From positions 29,153,403-29,217,402 of the forward strand of contig CM038722.1 in NCBI GenBank assembly GCA_021613375.1: 64,000 nucleotides of DNA, read 5' to 3'. The notes under the pieces are model-generated. The model had not been told where the DNA came from and did no database searches. It saw nothing but the letters and a program-made list of their open reading frames with translations. The translations under genes and the position numbers were made by a program. Shown here one piece after another: positions 40,750-52,074 of the stretch (position 1 is its first letter; each line of letters begins with the position of its first letter). The DNA is from Megaleporinus macrocephalus. Taxonomy: Eukaryota; Chordata; Actinopteri; Characiformes; Anostomidae.

Positions 40750-42711
40750 TTAATCATCCACATCTATCTCCTCATCTTCGTCTTCCTCAGAGCTGTGCTG
40801 ACTTGTGTGGTCTGAGAGGGACGTGGCGGGGGACCAGTGCAATTTGTGCTCCAATTCCTGCTTGTGGTCCAGCTGAGAGGGGGCCTCTGGCCTCGAGGGG
40901 CCCCCGTTCCCATCTCCACTCCTCTGCAGGTCAGTCAGAGTGGTCTCGCTTCCCAGGGCTTGGGCAGACTCCACGTCCGCTTTCATTTCATCCAAGTCCC
41001 GCTTTAACTTGGCTCTGCGGTTCTGGAACCAGGTGATGACCTGCGCGTTGGTCAGGCCCAGCTGCTGCGCGATCTGGTCTCTGTCTGCAGGGGACAAATA
41101 TCTCTGATACAGGAAGCGCTTCTCGAGCTCACAGAGCTGCCGGTTGGTGAAGGCAGTCCTGGCCTTTCTGCGCTTTTTCGGGTGGCTCCTCTGAGCAAAC
41201 CGGGTCAACTCGGTTCTGTCTGTGGGAGAACAATCAGATCACTTTGAGCTTTTCAGAAAGATAACAGCTCAGTCTTTCATACTTGTTGTGAAACCTTTGG
41301 AGAACATACTTTGTTCTTAGTATTTATGGTTTTATCTTCTTAATTATTATTAGTAGTATTATTATTAATATTATTATTGATAGAGGCTTTTTTAGTTACT
41401 TATGCGTATTTATCTTCAGTGATAAAACATTAATAAACATTGATTAAAGCGAACTCTTAACACAAAGGGTTCTGCGTTATACCAGAAAAGGTTCTTCAAC
41501 AACAGCAAAACTCTTTTTGTTGCTATATAGAACCATAGTTCTATCACTCATCACAAAAATAAACATGTAAAATAGGGTTAACTATGCATTTACATTGAGG
41601 AGCCACTTTTGTTTTTTTCTTAAAGAACATTTAGTTAAAAAAGTAAAGGTTCTAGGGTGCAGAACCTTCAAATAATGGTTCTAGACCAATGTACACATTT
41701 CCTAGAATTTTCTAGAACCTGTTCTTTAAGCATTTTGGTATAAAACCTTTACATTATGGGGAGGTTCTGGACCAACTTATGGGTCCCCCCTAAAACATTT
41801 ACATTATGTTCTTGTGGTTCTTAGAAGAAAATTCATTAGAAGGTTCTTTAAAGAACCATTTTGGTAAACGAGATGTGTGAGTGTGAAGATCCTTTTTTTA
41901 AGCTAAAAGAACCGTTACATAATGTAAAGGTTCTATACCAATTTATGGGTTCTTCCTAGAACATCTACTTTGAGCATTATGTAAAGGTTCTTTTGGTTTG
42001 CTAAAGAAGAACCATTTCTGTAAATGAGATGTGTGAGTGTGGAGATCCTTTTAAAAGTTAAAAGAACATACAGGTTCTAGGAAGAGCCTATAAATTCATA
42101 CAGAACCTTAATGTCATGTGAGGGTTCTTTGAACTTTTTAAAGGTTCCTCACAGCCACAGATCTGTTTTTCAAGCATGGTTCTTAATGGAACCAAATGCA
42201 CCTCTTCTATGGTATCACTCAAAGAACCCTATGCAGAACCATTCTCTATATATAGTATATTAGCACTATATTTGCTAAGGAAGGTATAGGGAGGGTTAGA
42301 TTTAAATTAATCAATCAATCATCAATCAATCAATTAACTTTATATTAAATAATACTTGAGGTCAGAAATATTGAATATCTCTACTTCTGATTAAATTCTT
42401 CATTAGAACTTCGAGTCAATCTCACCTCCTGCTGCCTGTGCTGTGCTGAGCTCCAAGGCTCTGAAGGTGTTGTTGGTGAGCTCCTGCAGGGCGCTGAGGG
42501 CTGAGGGACACTCCTGCTCTCCTGTGCTCCAGCCTCGCACCTTCAGGCTCCAGCTGATCCTCCTGCAGGTGCTTTTCTGGACGCTGGGCTTGCTGAGGAT
42601 GTCTGCGATGCTGAAAGGTGTGAGGGGCTTCGGTGGGACATGTTCAGAAGAGTTCAGTGTCCTTCTCTCATGACACACCTCACAAACTCTGAGGACCTCC
42701 ACAGACGTCAT
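40750..42711 (-). CDS. lbx: Ladybird homeobox transcription factor (Lbx family), two exons
   Basis: Exon 1 is 42711-42426 and exon 2 is 41219-40750 (756 nt, 251 residues). The ATG at 42711 gives MTSVEV, matching the MTS start of Lbx proteins; an in-frame TTG nine bases upstream is not used. Exon 1 has the Groucho-binding eh1-like [16 protein letters not shown] and [14 protein letters not shown], a relative of the Lbx ALEELASKTFKGLE block. Exon 2 has a homeodomain at about residues 111-170 with [29 protein letters not shown] and NRRAKLKRD, then an acidic tail [10 protein letters not shown]. Lbx factors pattern migrating limb and fin muscle precursors and dorsal spinal interneurons. The substitutions TNRQLCELE and YQRYLSP mark a diverged paralogue, lbx2 or lbx1b; which one is unresolved. 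Confidence 0.92.
41220..42425 (-). repeat. lbx intron with GGTTCT/AGAACC repeats
   Basis: The single lbx intron. From about 41460 to 42240 it is filled with short degenerate inverted motifs (aaaggttct, aaagaacc, gggttcttcctagaac), a common fish repeat style that makes the intron fold extensively. No exon inside. Confidence 0.55.
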
Positions 42712-45594
42712 TATGTCCAAAGCTGAGATGGTTTCCGAGGATGGAGAGGAAAGGAAGCTAGCAGGCTACTTCAGTTCAGGCTCAAGAAGGACGCTGGGTC
42801 ATTTTAAAATAGTATTACTACTACTACTAATAATAAAAATAATAATAATAACAAACAGATTGGTCTCCAATAGCAACAGACCAAAAGTGTGTACAGTGGC
42901 TACCTCACACTAATTCTGCATATCACTCTGCTGTAAGTACTGAATGTTCTCAGATGCTGGCTGGTGTCTCCAGATGAAGATTCTGCTCTTTCTCCTCAAC
43001 TCCTTGGCAGTGCAGTGTGACTTTCCCACTCTGAGGTCCATTAATTAGCCTGCATGTGGAGTAGGAGGAGTTCTGTTCAATACAAGGAGTTCCACGGGGT
43101 TCCTTTACTGAGCAAAACATACAATCAAACCAGCCAATGAAAACAGAGATGACGGCCGTCAGCTGTATTTGTTTTGTCAGTGTGACAGTTCTCTTAGATG
43201 AATGAAACAAATAACACATGAATGAATAAATGAATGAATGAATCAATAAAAGAATGAATGAAAGATGTGAGGGGTTTTTAAACTAGGCCTTGCACAGACA
43301 CATGCAAACGCTTTGTGGTCAAATTACATGTTTTTTCTTTTGTTGTTGTTGCAAATGAGTGAACGCCTCCTCTACACTACAAACATACTGAATCTACTGA
43401 ATTTAACACATCAGAAAATAAATAAACTAAATCAATCAATAAATACATAAATGGATAAATAAATACATTAAAAAACACAATACAGGAGCTTTCATACATG
43501 TATTCACATAAACATAAAAGTTGGGGTGGTTAATAACACATCGTAAGTAATACTAAATAATAAAAAAGTAAAATTAAAAAACAACAAAAAATAATTTATT
43601 ATATTTATACAATGCTTTATATTTATTATGTACATATGTATATATGCAAATAATAATAATAATAATAATAATAAGATGCACTTTTAATCATTTCCACTTT
43701 AGAATAAATAAATGCTGTAATTCTAGTTTTGAAAGTAAGTCATGAGTGATTTGAAACAGGCAGAAACAGGGAGTTTGTTATGTATGATGGTGCTAACGAT
43801 TTAAAAACCAGTTGCACTTTAAAATCTATCCTAAATGAGACTGGAAGCCAATGTAATACACTGGAGGACAGTGTAATGAAGTCATTACACAATAATCATC
43901 TAAAGTCATTAGACTATTTTTAATCTATAGTGACAAAGTACTTCCTACCAGAATTAAACTAACTAAGGTTTGTTGACAGTTCAACCCTTTGTTTTCACAA
44001 TAAATGTGGCATGTGCAAAAATGGTACACTAAAATTCTAGACAATGTAAGTGAATAATCTACTATTATCATCATATTTTCATTCCTATAAAGTTAAAGTA
44101 ATGAAAATATGACCTACCTTTTGTGCAATGAATATGGAGGGTCAGTCCAACAAAACAGCATTTAAACGGATATTAATGTTTATTCATATTTATTAAATTT
44201 GAAATCAAACAAACCATTTTCAACTTTTTCTGCATTTTTTCAGAACTGAATAAAATTGTTTGTTCATTGTTGAATTAGTCAATTAATAAGTTTGCTCAGC
44301 ATATTATGCCATTGAAATACAAACGCACAGTTAAACATCATTAGCCCACATTCTTTCTTGATAACCTCATTTTGTTTAATGCAAAGCTATATTTATTGTG
44401 ATTAGGGGGCCTCTACTTTGGATTATAGTACCCCTAAAAATAAGGGTTACTAAACAGTTCTTGGCTTGGATGTATGGTTTGCTTGGTAAAGAAACCTCTG
44501 GCCTGTAAAGACCCATTTTTTATATTATCCTTAAACTTTATGAGGTTTTCCAGACATCTCAGTCACAGATATGTTTCTTGAACCCATGAAATATCTGGGA
44601 TGTAGCAGTATATACAGCCAGGATGCAATCGGTTTCCGACTTTAGATGCCAGACCTCCAAATGAGGTTAAAGAATGGTCCACTGAAAGGATCCAAACATG
44701 GTCTTCAGGCATTCATCCATAGAACCCTTATTGGCACCTTTATGTTTCAGAATATTGACCCCCCCACAAGCTTGGTAACAGAGCCCCAGGCCCCCTCCCA
44801 CAGAAGAATATGGAAACTGCCACAATCTCAGCACTACAATCCACACAATACAATATGCACACATTTCCCCAGTGTGTGCGTCATGGGGTTCAGGGACAAT
44901 ATACCTCTTTGAGCTCTACGGTGGCCTTTTAACCCCTTTCTGCAGTTCTTCTAGTGGTCATTCTAAAACAGGAACATTAACTTGTCAGATATTTTTATTA
45001 CTTTGTTAAGATTAAATATTTAAATTCAAAACATAATAAAATCTTAAGAGAAATATTTGAAACATCTACTTAATAATAAACTTATAATTAAAGACTGCAC
45101 TTAAGGACCTCCCAAACAGGCTTAAATTATGTTTTATTGCTACTGTGAAAAGAGGGGTTAAGCCCCATGGTGGGAGAGTCAGATGGCTATAAATGGCCTC
45201 AAGCTCAGTAGCTTTTTTGAAAAATGCCTTGAGTAAAAGTATAAACGTAGCAGGTATCACAGGCTTATTACGTTATATGACATGTAACTCAGTAATAACA
45301 TGGACTACAGTGCAAACTGTAATAACCGTTTAATAGACCACTGGCTGATCAGTTGAAAAGGGACTGAAGAGGAATTCCACAAGTGTTGAGATCCAATCAT
45401 TCAGTCATTCAGAGAAGTGTAATAGTGAAATAGTTTGCTGTGGAGAAATTTACTGACTCAGACTCCTTCACAGTGGTGGAAACTGGTGGTCAGCATGTCT
45501 ACAACACTTATACAGCCATTTCAATAACTGTCCAAAAACAACAGTGACTCTACATGTGCCTTTGATAATAATAAAGGTAGTAAAACTGCTAAAA

Positions 45595-45629
<35 letters not shown>

Positions 45630-46290
45630 ATCAGACAGTATTATGTCTGATTAACTGTATGAGAAAGTACATAAAGTTAAAATAATGTGAAACTATGGTT
45701 TAATTAAATATCCTAACACTAATAGAGGTTTATGGAAGACTAGCAGTTTGAAATGGAAGAAAACAATCCGAACATCCAAAACAATTATGGGTGGGGTGGG
45801 TAAAAGAATGTTGTCCAGAATGCCCTGGACAAACCAGAAAGCAACAATGTTCAGTATTAATGTATAACAGACTGTATAACACTATATAATATTATCATTA
45901 AAATTATAATATTATCATATACATTTTAATTATGTCATATTACTGTATGAAGTATATCTGAAGTTATATATATACATCATTTTATGTACATGCAAATGTT
46001 TTTAGCACTTTCAAATTCATGAAGGAACTGAAATCACATTTTGAAACACTGAAGAGAAAATAACATTCAGTCAAGGCTTCAGGCTTAATACGTGTAATTA
46101 AATTCTAATTGTAATCTAATTTAATGGTTTAATCTATTCTTGATGAAAGCTCATCAAAGGCAAATGAACAGGAAAAAGAAGCATATCATTTTCAGTGTTG
46201 AGATGAGGTAAAAAAAATAATTTGGATTGAGACCCTTAAGTAAATTAAATGTGAATTTAAGCAGAACAAAGTCACAATCAACCTCAAAAT
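42712..46290. other. lbx upstream region
   Basis: No coding exon recognised. AT-rich, with short (ATT)n, (AATG)n and (AAT)n runs (42.83, 43.22 and 43.66 kb) and an (AAAT)n tract at 45590-45631. It includes the lbx promoter, for which no TATA or CCAAT box is decisive. Confidence 0.4.
45590..45631. repeat. (AAAT)n microsatellite
   Basis: About ten tetranucleotide copies. Confidence 0.9.
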
Positions 46291-46299
46291 GGCTCAAAC

Positions 46300-47778
46300 C
46301 AAGACTGACCTAAACATGGCCCAAACAAAGATCATCTGCAAAATAGTCTGAACCAAGATTGACCTCAGCATGACCCAAATCAATATCACTCTCAAAACAG
46401 TCCAATGAAGATCAACCTCAACATGACCCAATTCAACACTATCTTCAAAACAGTCTAATAAAAGGTCAACCTCAACATGACCCAAATCAAGATAATCCTT
46501 AAGACAGTCCAATAAAAGGTCAACCTCAACATGACCCAAATCAAGACTATCCTCAAAACAGTCCAATAAAAGGTCAACCTCAACATGACCCAAATCAAGA
46601 CTATCCTCAAAACAGTCCAATAAAAGGTCAACCTCAACATGACCCAAATCAAGATTATCCTCAAAACAGTCTAATAAAAGATCAACCTCAACATGACCCA
46701 AATCAAGATTATCCTCAAAACAGTGCAATAAAAGGTCAACCTCAACATGACCCAAATCAAGACGATCCTCAAAACAGTGCAATAAAAGTCAACCACATCA
46801 TGACCCAAATCAATATTATCCTCATAATAGTACAATAAAAGGTCAACCTCAACATGACCCAAATCAAGATTATCCTCAAAACAGTCTAATAAAAGGTCAA
46901 GCTCAACATGACCCAAATCAAGATGATCCTCAAAACAATCTAATAAAAGGTCAACCTCAACATGACCCAAATCAAGATGATCCTCAAAACAATCTAATAA
47001 AAGGTCAACCTCAACATGACCCAAATCAAGACGATCCTCAAAACAGTGCAATAAAAGGTCAACCACATCATGACCCAAATCAATATTATCCTCATAATAG
47101 TACAATAAAAGGTCAACCACATCATGACCCAAATCAAGATCATCCTTAAAACTGTCCAATAAAAGGTCAACCTCAACATGACCCAAATCAAGATCATCCT
47201 TAAAACTGTCCAATAAAATGTCAACCTCAACATGACCCAAATCAAGATCATCCTCAAAACAGTCCAATAAAAGATCAACCTCAACATGACCCAAATCAAG
47301 ACTATCCTCAAAACAGTCCAATAAAAGATCAACCTCAACATGACCCAAATCAAGACTGTCCTCAAAACAGTCCAATAAAGGGCCAACCTCAACATGACCC
47401 AAATCAAGATCATCCTCAAAACAGTCCAATAAAAGATCAACCTCAACATGACCCAAATCAAGATGATCCTCAAAACAGTCCAATAAAAGGTCAACCTCAA
47501 CATGACCCGAATCAAGATTATCCTCAAAACAGTCCAGTAAAATGTCAACCTCAACATGACCCAAATCAAGACTATCCTCAAAACAGTCCAATAAAAGGTC
47601 AACCTCAACATGACCCAAACCAAGATCATCCTCAAAACAGTCCAATAAAAGGTCAACCTCAACATGACCCAAATCAAGATTATCCTCAAAACAGTGCAAT
47701 AAAAGATCAACCTCAACATGACCCAAATCAAGACTATCCTCAAAACAGTCCAATAAAAGGTCAACCTCAACATGAGCC
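46300..47778 (-). repeat. 54-bp minisatellite, open in two minus-strand frames
   Basis: About 27 copies of a 54-bp unit containing ggtcaacctcaacatgaccc, aaatcaagactatcctcaaa and acagtccaataaaa. Because 54 is divisible by three, one minus frame reads an 18-residue repeat (DLLLDCFEDSLDLGHVEV) for 379 codons and another reads WTVLRIVLIWVMLRLTFY for 268 codons. The plus frame reads QPQHDPNQDYPQNSPIKG but has TAA stops in some units. A single-base deletion near 46790 breaks the register. There is no unique flanking domain or promoter evidence, so I call it a repeat, not a gene. Confidence 0.88.
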
Positions 47779-48779
47779 ATAGATGCAGCACTTGGACCAT
47801 TTCTCAACACCTGCAGGCTGAAGTGACATCACATCCCACTTCCATATGAATATAAAACAAATAATAACATAAATATGTACATACTCATATCAATTACAGT
47901 GTGTGTTCAAACACACTACGAGTTGTTTCTGCTTTCTTTATTTTTCAGAAGCAAAGTCTACAATAATGTCTTATTAAGAGACTAACATTATTGTGACTGA
48001 CACAACCTGTATTTTAAAAAAATAATTAACAGCTTATACAGTTTATAGAGTCTTTCCAAACACTCTTTAACCTTTCATTACAAATAAATCATAAATCTAA
48101 CAACAGCATACAGTCACTTGTTTAAGAAACTCCACACGTCCCCTCTGATGTGCCTTGTTAACTTTTGAAATTAAAAACAGATCATTTATATTAGTTATAT
48201 TAGTTAGATCCTTCCAGGCAAAAAGCCCATGTCCTCAATTACTTGTTCCTGCTGTGATTTCACATTTACACACATCAAAATACAGTGTCGTTATCTTCTA
48301 ATGGGTCTTCACAGTCTGCTATTAGAACCAGAGTGAATTTGTGATCATCTGCCTAATTAAGCTTCCAGACTCGGGCTAAAAGTGATTTCACTTAGCTTTA
48401 ATGTTTTTAAATGGTTGCATTTAGGCTCCTGTGATAAATGGTTTAACAGACACAAACGAGTGAAGAAGACGAAGGTCCTAAATAACACTCCTAAAAATAA
48501 AGATGCTAAAAAGGGGTCACCAATTTTGGTTTGGTGCCACTGAAGAACCATTCTTGGTTTCCTAAACTTTTTAATAGATGTATTATGTAGATGTAAATGT
48601 AAATATGCATTTCTGTAAATTACATGTGCTATGGGGAATCTCTTCTCAGCTAAAGGAACCTTCACAATGTGAACTCGCAATGTTGTGTTGTAAAAAAGTA
48701 ACAAAATAACCATTTTATTTACTATTCAATATGACCAGCTACATCTATCTAATAAATATTTACACACATTTTTTTTTTT
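47779..48779. other. Intergenic, no gene seen
   Basis: AT-rich DNA; around 48480-48720 it carries a few agaacc/ggttcc-type motifs like those in the lbx intron. Confidence 0.4.
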
Positions 48780-48879
48780 GGAGCATTTCCATTGGTCCAT
48801 TCATCACAAAGTAAATAACCAACGTCATTTTCAAATGATGTAACTTAAAATCAACAAAAATGGTCTTTCATTGTACCGT

Positions 48880-48888
<9 letters not shown>
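48780..48888 (+). mobile_element. MITE half copy
   Basis: Has gagcatttccattggtccat, then tcatcac and aaatcaacaaaaatgg; ends at a TA tract where the right terminal repeat should be. Confidence 0.5.
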
Positions 48889-48975
<87 letters not shown>

Positions 48976-48979
48976 TATG
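48889..48979. repeat. TA microsatellite
   Basis: About 40 TA dinucleotides. Confidence 0.95.
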
Positions 48980-48983
48980 TTGA

Positions 48984-49022
48984 ATGAATGAAAGACAAAT
49001 ATCGCCATTTTTGTTGATTTTG

Positions 49023-49098
<76 letters not shown>

Positions 49099-49137
49099 CA
49101 AAATCAACAAAAATGGCGATATTTGTCTTTCATTCAT
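48984..49137. repeat. Perfect 154-bp palindrome centred on TA
   Basis: The left arm atgaatgaaagacaaatatc through gattttgagttta and its exact reverse complement flank a pure TA core; the centre is between 49060 and 49061. Both strands therefore encode the same N-terminal 30-plus residues, which are artefacts. The arm sequence resembles the end of the neighbouring MITE family (aaaatcaacaaaaatgg). Confidence 0.93.
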
Positions 49138-51169
49138 TGGACAATGACTATATATATATATATATGTTTTCTTATGATTCTATTACCACCAAATTCTGAT
49201 TAAAAATGTTTACATTAAAGCAAAAGCATGAGGAATTTGGATTAATGGATTAGTATATATATATATATATATATATATCACTGTCGTTGGAATAAAACAT
49301 CTATCAGTATAAAGGGCAACAGGCATTTTTTTTAAATTATGTCAAAAGCAGATAATTTTTTGTTGCAACAGCAGCAACACCAGTTGCCGCTGTATCAGAA
49401 AGATCTTCTGTATTGTTGGCCCATTGTCTCTGATTCTTTTATTCCTTTTTGAACTCCAGTCAGGGGAGCTCATGTTTTTTTCACTTGTATTCCTTTGATT
49501 TTCTCCTTCAAAATATAAACTGATTAAATTGATTATCTAATATCTGCAATCTTCAGAAACACCTCCTACAAACGATGGAAATTAAACAGATGAGCAGTCT
49601 CTGAGTTCATTATATTACTAATATATGTATTTGTTCATTTTTCCATCTGCTGACATCAGTCTATGTGTCTAAACACTTATTAATGGTCCATTTGCTTTGA
49701 TTCTATTCTGCTTCTCTCTAGCTCTCTAAACTGACCCTTAGAAGTCCCCCTTAAAAAGTCCTGCTTACCCAGCATCCTCCACTCAGCTGCTCTACACACA
49801 GGCCTACCTTTCCTCTGACCTTTCCTTTAACGCTTTGAAAACCCACCCCGCAAGCCGAGCACTCCCTACAGAGACGTGCGTCCGCAGCAAGGTGCCCGGT
49901 TAGCACCGCAAGTGATAATGGTGCTGTTGCAGCTGGCTGTCCGTCATGACTAAGCACCCTCTCCATCACAGCAATCGGCGACAGTTTTTACAATCCTCCC
50001 GTATTTTCGTCTAACACTGCTTCTTCAGTACTCCAGTGGGGGGCACTTAGTGTACTCTGACCCCCCGTCACCCCCTTCACCCATGCATTTCTACTGTGGA
50101 GCAGCTGAACGGTGGCGGAGTGAATGGGCAGCACCGGAGGACGTGTTAATGTGTAGCTTCTCTTTGTGGCTCGGGCCTTTTGTGGGACAATGGAGGGGAC
50201 AGGCGTGAAGGGGAAATGGAGTCGGTGTGCGGATAAAGCCAGTTCATTAAAACGAGAAGAAAGACGCCGCTGGGTTCATTATTGTCTTATTTATGTGTGC
50301 GTGTGGTTAGTGAAGCATGGTGCTGTTGTGATTGGGGTAGAACGGTGGTAGCATTACTGCAGGGGAACGGACTGTCCCTGTTAGAGCCGGGCCTTCAGAT
50401 CGAGCCATAAATATCCAAACTCCACCACAGAATGAGGTAAACACTCCTCTACTATAATGACGGTTCAGCAAGCGCTCTTAAAGGATTCAACTGTTATGTT
50501 AGTGCCAGACTGATGGTGATGGACAATTTTTGCTTATTCTGGACATCTGACGCTTTCCACTTTATTTAGAACTTGTAACAGATGTTAGTTCATCTTGAAG
50601 GAGTTTGCTCATCATTTTCCTCAACACCATCTTGCTCCCATCACTGGAGCAGTGTTAGATGAGATGTTTCCACACTTGCAAAGAGCTGTAAAGTGAGTAG
50701 AAGTTTCCATTGCTATGCTTTAGGCACCAAACTAAACCATCTCTTATAGAACACCATGCATTCCATGCTGGTTTAAGCAGTTCTAGTGCTGGTCAGGTGC
50801 TGGTTTAGCTGGACACCCAGCTTGGTCATGCTGACTAACATACCAACATACCAACACACAAGCATTAAACACATCATCTACTGTTTTTACTGGTGATGTT
50901 TTGCTCACACATCATCTACAGAAAACTTCTGTATATTTGAATGCACAATCACTGTTTACATATAGAATTGAACATACTGGAAAAAAAGGAAACCAGTTTT
51001 GAAGCAGTGTTTATGTACAAATCTTTTCTTTCACAGAAGTGATTCGGCTTTCTGTTTTAAAGGCCTTTCAAAAATGTCCACCTTTTAAGTTGCCTGTAAG
51101 TAAATTTCTGGCGCTAAATGAATTCACACTGTTTTAATGATTTTTTGATTAATTAATTAATTAATTATT
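49138..51169. other. Intergenic, no gene seen
   Basis: TA tracts at about 49150 and 49254-49278. The 49.80-50.40 kb stretch is richer in G/C and CpG than its flanks and may be a regulatory block. No exon with family similarity. Confidence 0.35.
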
Positions 51170-51460
51170 GTTTCTGGCTTTTACAGAGCAGTGCTAGAGA
51201 AATCCTTATTAAAATATACATTTCATAGAGCACGTGCTTTGACTCAAGTGTGGAGTTAAATGATCTTTTCTTTCTCTCTCTGTTTATAGACAATTCAGTG
51301 TGTGCTAATGAAAGCCCTGCTATTGGAGTTGGCTCATTAAAGTGTCTGAGAGGCTTCAGCTGAGGCCTGTGATTGATCACTGCCTGACAGGCTCACTGTG
51401 GGATAGCGCTCAGCCAGATTGACATTGTCACTAAGTAAAGGCCCAGTTGAAATAGCCATT
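51170..51460. promoter_or_regulatory. Candidate conserved non-coding element
   Basis: Unique, balanced sequence in repeat-rich surroundings with tgattgatca (a Pbx/Hox-type site) at about 51370 and cctgacagg (a Meis-type TGACAG) about 11 bases downstream, plus several homeodomain-like attaaag/aatga cores. No ORF structure. Enhancer role is inference only. Confidence 0.3.
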
Positions 51461-51537
51461 AGAGGGGAATTCCACCCAAAAAAATCGGTGCAATTTGTTT
51501 TATGGGCATCACTAAACCAGCTTAGGGAGGATTTATC

Positions 51538-51800
51538 CCTTTATTAGATTAGATTAAACTTTATTGTCATTTATTTATTGTTTATTGGCAGTTAGCATCC
51601 AACCAGAAGTGCAAAACAGAAATGACTAACAATTTAGGGTTATTGTACATGTGATGGTATAGAAATAAATATATAGAATGTAGGTGTACACAGAATGTGA
51701 GATAAGGGGGTGGTATATAAAATAGAATATAAACTACTATACATTTATACAGTAAGGAGTGAAATGCAGCATATGTTGAACAAGTTGTAACAGTGTAAGC
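51538..51800 (-). mobile_element. LINE tail fragment, antisense
   Basis: Starts with ttagattagattaaacttta followed by ttgtcattt, the reverse complement of the usual fish LINE 3' tail, and continues into a gtgcaaaacagaaatgac-type body. No coding frame. Confidence 0.5.
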
Positions 51801-52074
51801 AATAACTACAGTGTAAACTAATAACTACATAATAATTATGCTCATCACTAATGTTGTTAAGAGACACAACTTTAATAAATGAACAATACACGTTCATACA
51901 AAGCATCTATAATTTATTCTTATTATTCAACCATGTCATCATTTCTTCAAATTTTCAACTCCACAATCTGGAGGAGGCGCTGCTAATGCTCTAAAGCGTC
52001 ACTGCCTCTGCTGTACTACCAGAGACTTACTAACATAATGTTCAAGCATTAAACATAGGAGTTGTAGTATAAAT

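Noticed and set aside
42712..42720. Upstream in-frame TTG start for lbx (MDIMTS)
   Set aside because: Not an ATG; the ATG at 42711 gives the family-typical MTS start.
48868..49199. Two identical small proteins on opposite strands
   Set aside because: Consequence of the perfect palindrome.
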